Positions 19,573 to 29,640 of a DNA stretch of 64,000 nt are shown one piece after another. Made by a program: the position numbers and the translations under genes. The notes under the pieces were generated by a model. That model worked only from the letters and a program-made list of their open reading frames with translations. It did not search any database and had not been told where the DNA came from. The stretch comes from VRUE01 sp963745915 (lineage in GTDB: Bacteria > Actinomycetota > Thermoleophilia > Solirubrobacterales > 70-9): positions 1,674,001 to 1,738,000 of the forward strand of contig CAVUZA010000002.1 in the NCBI GenBank assembly GCA_963745915.1, written 5' to 3'. Position 1 is the first letter of the stretch. Every line of letters begins with the position of its first letter.

Positions 19573-21198
19573 GTGGCTGAGGCCGGGCTGAGCAAGCCGC
19601 CGCCCTCTGGCGACCACGAGTCGCCGCCCAAGCCGAAGCGCTACTGGTGGCGCTTCACCGCCGGCTCGCTGGTGATCGTGATCGCGGTCGCCGCCGCGAC
19701 CTCGGCCAGCATCCTCCTCTACATCGGCAGCATCGCCGACGCGCTCTCGCACAACAACGTGCTGAAGAGCAAAGTCCAGCGGGTGCTCGCCAAGACGACC
19801 GGCGGCGAGCCCCAGAACATCCTCATCCTCGGCTCCGACAAGCGCGCCAACGAACCCGAAGACCCGGGCCGCTCGGACACGACGATGCTGCTGCGGCTCG
19901 ATCCCGACAACGACGCGATCGCGCTGATGTCGATCCCGCGCGACCTCGAGGTCGAAATCCCCGGCTTCGGCACCAACAAGTTCTCGGCGGCCTACGCCTA
20001 CGGCGGGCCGAAGCTCACCCTGCGGGTGGTCAAGGAACTGACCGGGCTGCCGATCAACCACGTCGTCAACGTCGACTACCTGGGCTTCGTCCGCGCCGTC
20101 TACGCGATTGGCTGCGTCTACATCGACATCGACCGTCGCTATTACCACTCCAACGCCGAGTCCTCCGAAGAATACGCCGAGATCAACGTCCAGCCGGGCT
20201 ACCAGCTGATGTGCGGCAAAAAGGCGCTCCAGTACGTGCGCTACCGCCACACTGACACCGACATAGTGCGCGCTGCGCGGCAGCAGGACTTCCTCAGCGC
20301 CGCCCGCCAGCGCGTCCCGATCAAGGACCTGGTGCTCGGCCGCAACGAACTGATCGACGTCTTCACCGAATACACGACCTCCGACATCAGCGACACGAAG
20401 GCGATGCTGGAGGTGCTCCAGCTGTTCATCGCCTCGCGCGGGGCGACGATCAACGAGGTCGACTTCCCGGCCGAACTGGGGCCGAGCTTCGTCTACTCCT
20501 CGCCGGAAATGATCGAAGGGGCGGTCGACAAGTTCCTCGGCATCGAAGCCAGCGGCGGCCCGCGCGGCTCGCTCGACCAGGCTGAGAAGAAGAAGGCGAA
20601 GAAGAAGAAGGCGAAGAAGAGCGCCGCGAAGAGGAAGGCGAAGAAGAAAAAGAAGAAGCAGCGGGTGAAGACGAAGCCGCCGGGAGACGACGGCCTGGTC
20701 GGCGCCGGCGAAGCCGGCCTGGCGGAGGCTAAGGCGGTGGCGCGCAGGGTCAACCGTGGCTTCCCCGTCTTCTACCCGAGCCGGCTGCCGCCGGGCGCCT
20801 TCTACCAGGAAAGCAACCCGTATCTCCATGTCCAGGATCCGCGGGTCTACCACTTCAAGGACACCGACGGCAAGCGCCACGGCGCCTACCGGATGGTGAT
20901 CGTGCTCGACCTGCCCGACGGCGCCCACTACTTCGGCCTGCAGGGGATCAGAGGCTGGAGCGACCCGCCGATCCTGGGCGGGCCCAGCATCGACCAGAAG
21001 ATCCGCGGCCGCGACTACGAGATATTCCTCGATGGAGACCGGATCAAGCTGATCGCCTGGCACCGCGGCGACAACACCTACTGGATCTCGAACAGCCTGC
21101 TGCGCGTCCTGACCAACGACCAGATGGTCGGCATGGCACGCTCGGCGCAGGTGATCATTCCGAACAAGAAGCCAACGAAGGGGAGGGTGCAGCAATGA
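19573..21198 (+). CDS. LytR-CpsA-Psr (LCP) family glycopolymer ligase with Lys-rich linker
   Basis: Membrane-anchored enzyme that transfers lipid-linked glycopolymers to the cell wall. The 541-residue protein has a short cytoplasmic N-terminus, one membrane helix (SLVIVIAVAAATSASILLYI) and an extracellular LCP domain with ILGSDKR, RSDTTMLLRLDPDN, MSIPRDLEV and YVRYRHTDTDIVRAARQQ. After the LCP domain comes an extremely basic stretch (about residues 336-370, mostly Lys and Ala), then a distinct C-terminal domain with PVFYPSRLPPGAFY and a WISNSLLRVLTNDQM end. The GTG start is 3 bases after the M20 gene; the stop overlaps the next ATG (ATGA). Context with UDP-glucose dehydrogenase supports a cell-wall polysaccharide role. 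Confidence 0.92.
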   Translation: MAEAGLSKPPPSGDHESPPKPKRYWWRFTAGSLVIVIAVAAATSASILLYIGSIADALSHNNVLKSKVQRVLAKTTGGEPQNILILGSDKRANEPEDPGRSDTTMLLRLDPDNDAIALMSIPRDLEVEIPGFGTNKFSAAYAYGGPKLTLRVVKELTGLPINHVVNVDYLGFVRAVYAIGCVYIDIDRRYYHSNAESSEEYAEINVQPGYQLMCGKKALQYVRYRHTDTDIVRAARQQDFLSAARQRVPIKDLVLGRNELIDVFTEYTTSDISDTKAMLEVLQLFIASRGATINEVDFPAELGPSFVYSSPEMIEGAVDKFLGIEASGGPRGSLDQAEKKKAKKKKAKKSAAKRKAKKKKKKQRVKTKPPGDDGLVGAGEAGLAEAKAVARRVNRGFPVFYPSRLPPGAFYQESNPYLHVQDPRVYHFKDTDGKRHGAYRMVIVLDLPDGAHYFGLQGIRGWSDPPILGGPSIDQKIRGRDYEIFLDGDRIKLIAWHRGDNTYWISNSLLRVLTNDQMVGMARSAQVIIPNKKPTKGRVQQ

Positions 21199-23945
21199 GC
21201 GGTGACCGCCAGAGAGAGCCGATCGGGGTAATCGGGGTCGGCTGGGTCGGGCTGGTGACCGCGGCCTGCTTCGCCGAGGTCGGCCACCGGGTCGTCGCCC
21301 GCGACATCCTGCCGGAGAAGGTCGAGGCGCTCTCGCGGGGCGAGATCACTATCCACGAGCCCGGCCTCGCCGAGCTGCTGAAGCGCAACGCCGAGCGGCT
21401 CACCTTCACCACCGACATGGACGAGCTGCTGGGCGCCGCCCGCCTGCTCTTCGTCTGCGTCGACACGCCGCCGACGCCCTCCGGCGACGCCGACCTCTCG
21501 CGGGTGCGGTCGGTGGTCGAGGAGCTGGGCGCCGACGGCGATCACGTCCTGGTGATGAAGAGCACGGTGCCGGCCGGCACCGGGCAGACGATCCGCCGCG
21601 ACCTGCCGGGTGTGCCCTACGTCTCCTGCCCCGAGTTCCTCAAGGAGGGCTCGGCGGTCGAGGACTTCCTCCACCCCGACCGGGTGGTGATCGGCGCCGA
21701 CCCCGGCGACGAGCGCGCCGGCGACGCGGTCGCCGCCCTCTACGAGCCGCTCGGCGGCGAGCTGGTGCGCACCGACGTCGCCAGCGCCGAGATGATCAAG
21801 CTCGCCTCCAACGCCTTCCTGGCGACCAAGATCTCCTTCGTCAACGAGATCGCCAACGTCTGCGAGGAGGTCGGCGCCGACGTCGCCGAAGTCGCCCGCG
21901 GCATGGGCCTCGACCAGCGCATCGGCCCCTCCTTCCTGCGCGCCGGGATCGGCTACGGCGGCTCGTGCTTCGCGGGCGAGGAGACTCTGCTCGTCCGCCA
22001 TCGGGGGTCGGTGAAGCTGCTGACCTTCAAACAGCTCTGGGAGCTCGCGGGCGGCGACGAGGGGGCCGCCGGTGGCGAGGCGATAGAGCCCGCCGACCTC
22101 TGGACGTGGTCGTGGCTGCCGGGCGAGGAAGCGGCTGAGTGGATGCCGGTGACCCTGCTGACCAAGCGCCCCTATGACGGCGAGATGGTCGAGATCCGGA
22201 CCAAGATGGGCAGGCGGCTGAAGGTGACCGCGGACCACCCGATCGTCGTCGGCGACGGTCGCGACGACCGGCTGGCGACGACCGTTCCGGCCGCCGAGGT
22301 CACCGACTCGGACTGGATGCCCCTGGCCGGCGGCGCCGCCCCGGGGGTGGCGCCGCTCCACTACTCGACCTTCGGCGCCGTCGAAGACTCGATCCCGGCG
22401 GGCGAGGTGATCGTCCGTCCCGAGCGGCGCGAGGTCGAAGCGCTGCGGGCGCTCCCCGCCGCGGCGCGAACAGCACTCCTCGATCACCCGCGCGGGCAGG
22501 CCCAGCGCATGGGCGACATCAGCCGCAGCGGAGCGCTGCGGCTCGTCGAGGCCTGCGAGTCCGGGATGGATCTGCGCGGGGCGACCATGGGAACGGCGCG
22601 CAACGGGACCTACATACCCGAGACGCTGCGAATCGACGATGCCTTCTGGCGGGTCGTCGGCCTCTACCTGGCCGAGGGGCACGTCTCCCGGGACCAGGGG
22701 CGCGACGGGGCGACCCGGCAGCGGATCACCTGGTCCTTCCACCCCAGCGAGGAGGAGCACCTCGTTCGCCAGGTCGCCGCCTACTGGGAAAGCCAGGGGG
22801 TCCGCGCCCGGGTGTTCAACGGCTCGACCACCCGCTGCGTGCAGATCTCCTCGCGGATCCTCGCCGCCTGGTGGACCGACCTGATCGGGCTCGGAAGGGG
22901 CAGCTACGAGCAGCGGCTTCCGGACCTGATCTGGGAGCAGACCGCCGATCGGAAGTGGGCCCTGCTCTCCGGCCTCTGGGAGGGGGATGGGTCATGGTCA
23001 TTCGTCAACGGCGGTCCGAGCGTGGCGGTCGAGTTCGGGACCGTCAGCGACGAGCTGGCCGACGGAGTCGCGCGTCTGCTCGGCGAACTGGGGGTGGTCT
23101 GCAGCTGGCGGCGCGGTCGGACGTCCAAGTCGACGAGCGAGACCCACTGGCTCAGGGTCAGCGGCGCCGAGCAGGTGGAGAGGGCGATCCAGCTCGTGCC
23201 CGAGCGCGACCGACCGGAGGTACTCGCATCCCTGGCTCGCCAGAGCAAGCGCATCGCCCCAACCGGGTTCCGTCGCTTCGGCAAGGCGTCGATTGCCTGG
23301 GCGCGGGTCGCCCGAACTTCGCGGTCGCGCTTCCAGGGGGCGGTCTACTCGCTCGAGGTGCCGGGCTCCCAGACGGTCGCGACCAGCGGCGGCCTGATCG
23401 CGCACAACTGCTTCCCGAAGGATCTGAAGGCGCTCAAGCAGCTCGCCGGCAACACCGGCTATCACTTCCAGCTGCTGACCGCGGTGATCGAGGTCAACGA
23501 GCTGCAGAAGCGGCGGGTGGTGAACAAGCTGCAGGCGCGGCTCGGACCGCTGGCGGGGCGGCGGGTGGCCCTGCTCGGGCTCGCCTTCAAGCCCGACACC
23601 GACGACATGCGCGAGGCATCCAGCCTGGTGCTGGCGGCGCGGCTGCAGGGCGAGGGGGCGGAGGTCGCCGCCTATGACCCGGTCGCCGCCGGGGCGGCGC
23701 GGGGCCTGATGGACGGGGTCGAGTTCAGCGACTCGGCGCTGGCGGCGCTGGAGGGCGCCGACGCCGCGGTGCTGGTCACCGAGTGGCCCGAGTTCGCCGA
23801 GCTCGACTGGGCGGCGGCGGCGGAGCGCATGGCGCGCCCGCTGCTGGTCGACGGCCGCAACTTCCTCGACGCCACGGCGCTGCGCGCAGCAGGGTTCGAG
23901 TACGAGGGCATCGGCCGCGCGGTCGAGGGCTCGGTGCCCGCCTAG
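21195..23945 (+). CDS. UDP-glucose/GDP-mannose dehydrogenase interrupted by an intein
   Basis: Oxidises a nucleotide sugar (probably UDP-glucose to UDP-glucuronate) with two NAD. The 916-residue precursor splits into an N-extein of 257 residues (Rossmann start GVIGVGWVGLVTAACFAEVG, then FVCVDTPPTPSG and STVPAGTG), a 481-residue intein, and a C-extein of 178 residues (CFPKDLKALKQLAGNTGYHF onward, with AFKPDTDDMRE). The intein lies inside the active-site motif GGS-CFPKD, so the catalytic Cys is also the +1 splicing residue and the enzyme is inactive until splicing gives a 435-residue product. The gene is translationally coupled to the LCP gene upstream and the nucleotidyltransferase downstream. 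Confidence 0.96.
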   Translation: MSGDRQREPIGVIGVGWVGLVTAACFAEVGHRVVARDILPEKVEALSRGEITIHEPGLAELLKRNAERLTFTTDMDELLGAARLLFVCVDTPPTPSGDADLSRVRSVVEELGADGDHVLVMKSTVPAGTGQTIRRDLPGVPYVSCPEFLKEGSAVEDFLHPDRVVIGADPGDERAGDAVAALYEPLGGELVRTDVASAEMIKLASNAFLATKISFVNEIANVCEEVGADVAEVARGMGLDQRIGPSFLRAGIGYGGSCFAGEETLLVRHRGSVKLLTFKQLWELAGGDEGAAGGEAIEPADLWTWSWLPGEEAAEWMPVTLLTKRPYDGEMVEIRTKMGRRLKVTADHPIVVGDGRDDRLATTVPAAEVTDSDWMPLAGGAAPGVAPLHYSTFGAVEDSIPAGEVIVRPERREVEALRALPAAARTALLDHPRGQAQRMGDISRSGALRLVEACESGMDLRGATMGTARNGTYIPETLRIDDAFWRVVGLYLAEGHVSRDQGRDGATRQRITWSFHPSEEEHLVRQVAAYWESQGVRARVFNGSTTRCVQISSRILAAWWTDLIGLGRGSYEQRLPDLIWEQTADRKWALLSGLWEGDGSWSFVNGGPSVAVEFGTVSDELADGVARLLGELGVVCSWRRGRTSKSTSETHWLRVSGAEQVERAIQLVPERDRPEVLASLARQSKRIAPTGFRRFGKASIAWARVARTSRSRFQGAVYSLEVPGSQTVATSGGLIAHNCFPKDLKALKQLAGNTGYHFQLLTAVIEVNELQKRRVVNKLQARLGPLAGRRVALLGLAFKPDTDDMREASSLVLAARLQGEGAEVAAYDPVAAGAARGLMDGVEFSDSALAALEGADAAVLVTEWPEFAELDWAAAAERMARPLLVDGRNFLDATALRAAGFEYEGIGRAVEGSVPA
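21966..23408 (+). other. Intein with LAGLIDADG homing endonuclease
   Basis: 481 residues from Cys1 (CFAGEETLLV, block A) to the terminal IAHN, followed by Cys+1. Block B is KVTADHPIVV near residue 87, with the T-x-x-H signature. Block F/G is VYSLEVPGSQTVATSGGLIAHN. Between them lie two LAGLIDADG-type motifs, VVGLYLAEGH near residue 229 and LLSGLWEGDG near residue 332, spaced as in a monomeric two-motif endonuclease, each with an acidic residue (E and D) in the catalytic position. Splicing motifs all look intact. Archaeal UDP-glucose dehydrogenases are known to carry an intein; whether the insertion site is identical needs alignment. Confidence 0.95.
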
Positions 23946-24976
23946 TGCAGGCGATCGTCCTCGTCGGCGGCGAGGGGACGCGGCTGCGGCCGCTGACCGA
24001 GACCGTGCCGAAGCCGGCCCTGACCCTGGTCGACCGCCCCTTCCTCGCCTACATGATCGAGTGGCTCGCCGGCCACGAGGTCACCGAGGTCGTGCTCGCC
24101 TGCGGCTTCCTGCCCGACGTGCTGCGCGAGGCGCTGGCCGGGGAGGAGGAGCGCGCCGGGGTGAGCATCCGCTACGTGGTCGAGCCCGACCGGCGCGGCA
24201 CCGCAGGGGCGATCCGCTACGCGGCCGACCAGCTCGGCGACGACCTCGACGACCGCTTCCTCGCCCTCAACGGCGACGTGCTCACCGATCTCGACCTCTC
24301 GGCGCTGCTCGAGGCCCACACCAGCCGTTCCGGTGCGCTTTATGCCGGCGATGGCGGCATAAAGCGCACCGGAAGCTCGGCGCGGGCGACGATCGCGCTG
24401 CACCCGGTCGAGGACTCCTCGGCCTACGGGCTGGTTCGCTGCGACGCCGACGGCGCCGTGCTCGAGTTCACCGAGAAGACCGGCGAGGCGGTGCCGGGGG
24501 AGATCAACGCCGGCATGTACGTGCTCGAGCGCTCGGTGCTCGACCTGATCCCGCCCGGCGAGGAGGTCTCGATCGAGCGCGACGTCTTCCCCCGCCTGGT
24601 CGGCGACGGGCTCGGCGCCAGGCTGCTCGACGGCTACTGGATGGACATCGGCACCCCCGAGCGCTACCTGCAGGCGAGCTGGGACATCCTCGAGGGGCGG
24701 GTCGAGACCCGGGTCGAGCCCACGGCGCCGGGACTGCTGGTCGACGGCAGGGCCGAGATCGACGCCACGGCCGCTGCCGGGCCGCGCGCGGTGGTCGGCC
24801 CCGGCGCCCGGATCGGCGCCGGTGCCCAGGTCGCCAACTCGGTCCTGCTCGCCGGTTGCCGGGTGGGGGAGGGGGCGACGGTGCGCGGCTCGATCCTCTC
24901 CGCCGGCGCCGAGGTGCCCGCCGGGGCGACGGTCGAGGGGGCCGTCGCCGGTGCGGATGAAAGAGTGCCCGCCTGA
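23945..24976 (+). CDS. Sugar-phosphate nucleotidyltransferase with left-handed beta-helix tail; carries a palindromic insertion
   Basis: Makes an NDP-sugar from sugar-1-phosphate and NTP; mannose-1-phosphate guanylyltransferase-like by overall pattern. The 343-residue protein starts with the signature AIVLVGGEGTRLRPLTETVP followed by KP, then LNGDVLTDLDL, EFTEKTG and MDIGTPERYLQA; the C-terminal third has hexapeptide-type repeats. The GTG start overlaps the dehydrogenase stop by one base and the stop overlaps the next ATG. Around residues 128-145 a perfect palindrome adds about 16 residues (SRSGALYAGDGGIKRTGSS) relative to the paralogue at 27909. The longer upstream frame is a shadow. Confidence 0.92.
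   Translation: MQAIVLVGGEGTRLRPLTETVPKPALTLVDRPFLAYMIEWLAGHEVTEVVLACGFLPDVLREALAGEEERAGVSIRYVVEPDRRGTAGAIRYAADQLGDDLDDRFLALNGDVLTDLDLSALLEAHTSRSGALYAGDGGIKRTGSSARATIALHPVEDSSAYGLVRCDADGAVLEFTEKTGEAVPGEINAGMYVLERSVLDLIPPGEEVSIERDVFPRLVGDGLGARLLDGYWMDIGTPERYLQASWDILEGRVETRVEPTAPGLLVDGRAEIDATAAAGPRAVVGPGARIGAGAQVANSVLLAGCRVGEGATVRGSILSAGAEVPAGATVEGAVAGADERVPA
24328..24374. repeat. In-frame palindrome family D, copy 1, inside the nucleotidyltransferase gene
   Basis: Arms 24328-24347 and 24355-24374 are perfectly complementary over 20 bases with a 7-base loop. The right side contains CATAAAGCGCACCGGAAG, identical over 18 bases to 45605-45622 between ctpA and rnr. The open frame is preserved. TTTAT and ATAAA patches make it stand out from neighbouring codons. 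Confidence 0.85.
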
Positions 24977-25947
24977 TGCTCGACGATGTCCTGGCGATCC
25001 CGGAGCACCTGCGCGACGCTCTCTGGCGGGTCGAATCGGCGCGGCTGGAGCCGGCCGAGTCGGCCGGGCTGATGGTCTGCGGCATGGGCGGCTCGGCGAT
25101 CGGCGGCGACCTCGCCGCGGCGGCTCTCGGCGACCGCCTCAACCGGCCGCTGCTGACGATCCGCGGCTACGAGCTGCCGGCCTGGGCGACGCCGGAGTGG
25201 ACCGTGCTCTGCTCCAGCTACTCGGGCGACACGGAGGAGACGCTGGCCTGCTTCGACGCCGCCGAGGCGCTCGGCGCACGCCGCCTCGTCGCCAGCACGG
25301 GCGGCGCCCTGGTCGCCGGGGCGCGCGAGGCGGGCGTGCCGGTGATCGGCCTGCCCGGCCTGCTGCCGGCGCCGCGCACCGCCGTCGCCTACATGCTGGT
25401 CTGCGCGCTCGAGGTCGCCGCCCTGGCCGGCGTCGCGGCCCGCGTCCACACCGAGCTCGACGCCGCCGCGGCCTTCCTCGCCGAGCGCGCCGAGCCGCTG
25501 CAGCGCCGGGCCGCCGAGATCGCCGAGCGCCTCGGCGGGGCGTCGCCGGTCGTCCTCGGCGCCGACCTCACCGCCCCGGTCGCCCGCCGCTGGAAGACCC
25601 AGGTCAACGAGAACGCCGACGCGCACGCCTTCTTCGCCGAGCTGCCCGAGGCCGACCACAACGAGATCTGCGCCTGGGGCACCGGCGACTTCGCCGCGGT
25701 CCTGCTCGAAGACTCCGATCAGCACCCGCGCGAGCGCCGCCGCTTCGAGCTGACCGCCGAGGCGATCCGCGCCGCCGGCGCCGAGGCGGTCGCGATCGAG
25801 ACCGAGGGCGAGACCCGCGTCGCCCGCCTGCTCTGGGCCACCATGCTCGGCGACCTCGTCTCCCTCGCTCTAGCCGAGGCGCGCGGCGTGGATCCGCTCC
25901 CGGTGGAGGCGATCGACGAGTTCAAGGCCGCTCTCGGCCGTCCCTGA
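24976..25947 (+). CDS. Bifunctional phosphoglucose/phosphomannose isomerase (SIS domains)
   Basis: A 323-residue protein with two SIS folds, like the bacterial/archaeal PGI/PMI family that interconverts fructose-6-phosphate with glucose-6- and mannose-6-phosphate. Signatures: VCGMGGSAIGGDLAA near residue 35, CSSYSGDTEETLACFDAA, and the later KTQVNENADAHAFF with the LPEADHNEI motif. The product could feed mannose-1-phosphate supply for the overlapping upstream nucleotidyltransferase. The ATG start overlaps the previous stop (TGATG). Family identification is strong; substrate preference is inferred. Confidence 0.9.
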   Translation: MLDDVLAIPEHLRDALWRVESARLEPAESAGLMVCGMGGSAIGGDLAAAALGDRLNRPLLTIRGYELPAWATPEWTVLCSSYSGDTEETLACFDAAEALGARRLVASTGGALVAGAREAGVPVIGLPGLLPAPRTAVAYMLVCALEVAALAGVAARVHTELDAAAAFLAERAEPLQRRAAEIAERLGGASPVVLGADLTAPVARRWKTQVNENADAHAFFAELPEADHNEICAWGTGDFAAVLLEDSDQHPRERRRFELTAEAIRAAGAEAVAIETEGETRVARLLWATMLGDLVSLALAEARGVDPLPVEAIDEFKAALGRP

Positions 25948-25958
25948 CGGACCGCGCC

Positions 25959-26345
25959 CTAGGTCCAAAGCGCGCCGACCGGCACCGCGAAGAGGCGATC
26001 GCCAAGGGGGGTTGTGCTCTCGCCGGGATGCACCACGCAGCCGCACCGGAACGAGTCGCCGCGTGCGTCGCGCAGCCGTTCCAGCGGGCGCCAGTCGCGG
26101 GCCGAGAGGGAGACCGTCGACTTGACCTCGATCGCGACGATCTCGCCTGCCTGGTTTTCCAGCACGAGGTCTATCTCGTCGCGTTCATCGAGCCATCGGG
26201 CTCGGGATCGGTCCGCCCGGGTCCGCGCCTCGCGTCGAGGACGCGCGGTCCCCGCAGCGGATTTGCCGACCCGGTGAGGAGGAACTGCACCGGGGAGGTG
26301 TCACGGTCGACGGTCCCCCGCGGCGATTTGGCGCAGCAGGGTGCT
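25959..26345 (-). pseudogene. Remnant of an AAA ATPase with DUF4143 C-terminus
   Basis: On the minus strand, pieces of one protein family lie in two frames: FLLTGSANPLRGPRVLDA, which matches the sensor region of AAA+/DUF4143 ATPases, and after a large deletion and frameshift the C-terminal piece DEIDLVLENQAGEIVAIEVK with the following FAVPVGALW end. The intervening part and the P-loop domain are missing and there is no sensible start. These ATPases are often mobile or toxin-like accessory genes. This relic accounts for most of the 541-base gap between the isomerase and ahcY. Confidence 0.75.
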
Positions 26346-26488
26346 GCCTCGTTAGAAACTTGCATTTTCAATGGCGGAAAGTTGCAGTTCTTCAGGCGCC
26401 GAAGATGCCCGCCCGGCAACCGCCCCGAAGTGGAGCATCCCCGTATCCTTCGACGGACCGGAACGAAGAGATCCCAGGAAAGGAACCG

Positions 26489-27907
<1,419 letters not shown>

Positions 27908-27908
27908 G

Positions 27909-28919
27909 ATGCGGGCGATGGTTCTGGCGGCGGGGCTGGGCACCCGCCTGCGGCCGATCACCTACGCCCTGCCCAAGCCGATGGTGCCGGTGCTCAACCG
28001 GCCGGTGATGGAGCACATCGTGCGCCTGCTCGCCGGCAACGGCTTCGGCGAGGCGATCGCCAACCTGCACTGGTTCCCGGAGACGATCGAGGGCCACTTC
28101 GGCGACGGCTCGGCCTTCGGAGTCGAGCTCTCCTACAGCCGCGAGCAGCAGCTGCTCGGCACCTCCGGCGGGGTGCGCAACGCGCGCGGCTTCCTCGGCG
28201 ACTCGTTCCTCGTCATCTCCGGCGACGCGCTGACCGACATCGACCTCGGCGCGATGCGGGCCTTCCACGAGTCCCACGACGGGATCGCCACCCTGGCCAC
28301 CAAGCGGGTCGCCGACACGACCCAGTTCGGGGTCGCGATCACCGGCGCCGACGGGCGCATCCAGGGCTTCCAGGAGAAGCCCGAGCCGGCCGAAGCGCTC
28401 TCCGACCTGGCCAACTGCGGCATCTACATGTTCCGCTCGGAGATCTTCGACTTCTTCCCGCCGCCCGGGACCAGCAAGGCCGCCGGCGAGGACGACCCCG
28501 AGGGCTTCGCCGACTGGGCGATGGACGTCTTCCCGGCTCTGCTCGAGAACGACGTGCCTTTCTACTCGCACGAGATCGAGGCCTACTGGAACGACATCGG
28601 CAACCTCGACGAGCTGCGCCAGGGCAACCTCGACGCGCTCAACGGCGCGGTCGCGGTCGACCCCGGCGCGCCCGAGGTGGCCGCCGGGGTGCGCTCGGCC
28701 AGCCCGCTGGGCGGGGTCGAGGTCGAGGGACCGGTGCTGGTCGGCGAGGGGGTCGAGCTGGGCGCCGGCGCCCGCATCCAGGGACCGGCGATCGTCGGCG
28801 ACGGCTGCCGGGTCGGCGAGGGCGCCTGGATCCGCGACTCGATCCTGCTCTCCGGGGCCGAGCTCGGCCCGCAGGGGATGCTGGTCGGCGCGATCGCGGG
28901 TCGCGTGGCGAAGTCCTGA
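27909..28919 (+). CDS. Sugar-phosphate nucleotidyltransferase (NDP-sugar pyrophosphorylase), second copy
   Basis: A 336-residue enzyme of the same family as the gene at 23945: MRAMVLAAGLGTRLRPITYA with LPKPMVPVLNRPVMEHI, ISGDALTDIDL, GFQEKPEPAEAL and YWNDIGNLDELRQGN, then a C-terminal hexapeptide-repeat part (VEGPVLVGEGVELGAGARIQ). Likely mannose-1-phosphate guanylyltransferase or glucose-1-phosphate nucleotidyltransferase; sequence alone does not decide. The ATG is one base after the ahcY stop, so the two may be cotranscribed. It lacks the palindromic insertion and so serves as an internal reference for it. Confidence 0.9.
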   Translation: MRAMVLAAGLGTRLRPITYALPKPMVPVLNRPVMEHIVRLLAGNGFGEAIANLHWFPETIEGHFGDGSAFGVELSYSREQQLLGTSGGVRNARGFLGDSFLVISGDALTDIDLGAMRAFHESHDGIATLATKRVADTTQFGVAITGADGRIQGFQEKPEPAEALSDLANCGIYMFRSEIFDFFPPPGTSKAAGEDDPEGFADWAMDVFPALLENDVPFYSHEIEAYWNDIGNLDELRQGNLDALNGAVAVDPGAPEVAAGVRSASPLGGVEVEGPVLVGEGVELGAGARIQGPAIVGDGCRVGEGAWIRDSILLSGAELGPQGMLVGAIAGRVAKS

Positions 28920-28975
28920 CACTTCCCTGACATTCTGCGCGCCACGCGTGCGCCGCGATCGTGCAGGCTCGGCGC

Positions 28976-29599
28976 ATGCCCGCGCCGCAGGCGATCGCCA
29001 GCGCCCTGATCCCGGCCCTCTGCGCCGCCTGCGGCCGCTCCTGCCGCCGCGAGGCGGTGCTCTGCACGCGCTGCGCGCGGCGCCTCGCCGCCGCCGAGCC
29101 GCTCGCCGGCCACGGCGCCCCGGGGCTCGACCGCGCCTGGTCCTCCGCCGCCCACGAGGGCGTCGCCCGCGACCTGGTCGCGGCGCTCAAGTTCCGCCGC
29201 CTGCTGCCGGTCGCCGAGATCGCCGCCGAGCGGATCGAGTGGCTGGCGCCGGCCGTGTTGCTCAGCGGCGAGCTGGTCCCGGTGCCGACCGCGCGCCTGC
29301 GCTCGCTGGCCCGCGGCTTCGATCCGGCGGCCGAGATCGCCGCCGCCCTGGCGCGCCGCAGCGGCCTGCCGCTGCGCCCCTGCCTGCGCCGCCGCGGCGG
29401 CGGGCGCCAGGTCGGCCGGCGCCGCGCCGAGCGCGTCGGTCACCCGCCGCTGATCGAGCTGCGCGGTCCGGCGCCGCGTTCGGCCCTGCTCGTCGACGAC
29501 GTGCTGACCACGGGCGCGACGCTCGCCGCCTGCGCCCGGGCGCTGCGCGCCGCCGGCGCCGTGCGGGTCGCCGCCGTTACCTTTACCCGGCGGTTGTGA
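28976..29599 (+). CDS. comF: ComF-family phosphoribosyltransferase-like protein
   Basis: ComF proteins are needed for DNA uptake in competent bacteria, though their role in other species is unclear. The product has an N-terminal zinc-ribbon-like part with two CxxC pairs (CAACGRSC, CTRCARR) and a C-terminal phosphoribosyltransferase-type motif ALLVDDVLTTGATLAAC. About 207 residues from the ATG at 28976; an in-frame GTG at 28961 is possible. The hpf promoter lies within its last codons, so the next gene is expressed independently. No other competence genes are in the window, although an HhH (ComEA-like) domain occurs at 47737. Confidence 0.85.
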   Translation: MPAPQAIASALIPALCAACGRSCRREAVLCTRCARRLAAAEPLAGHGAPGLDRAWSSAAHEGVARDLVAALKFRRLLPVAEIAAERIEWLAPAVLLSGELVPVPTARLRSLARGFDPAAEIAAALARRSGLPLRPCLRRRGGGRQVGRRRAERVGHPPLIELRGPAPRSALLVDDVLTTGATLAACARALRAAGAVRVAAVTFTRRL

Positions 29600-29610
29600 G
29601 GGCGTAGCAT
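29582..29610 (+). promoter_or_regulatory. Promoter of hpf
   Basis: TTTACC (29582-29587) and TAGCAT (29605-29610) are separated by exactly 17 bases, the ideal spacing for a housekeeping sigma factor. It overlaps the 3' end of comF. The transcript would carry a leader of about 25 bases ending with AAGGAGGCAAAG before the hpf ATG. Confidence 0.65.
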
Positions 29611-29640
29611 CGAAGCCAAGAGACAGCCAAGGAGGCAAAG

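Noticed and set aside
26395..26488. Possible SAM/SAH-type riboswitch before ahcY (GCCCGGCAACCG motif)
   Set aside because: Only the short GGCAACC-like core is recognisable. The flanking helices expected for SAM-I, SAM-IV or SAH aptamers could not be paired. A covariance-model scan would decide.
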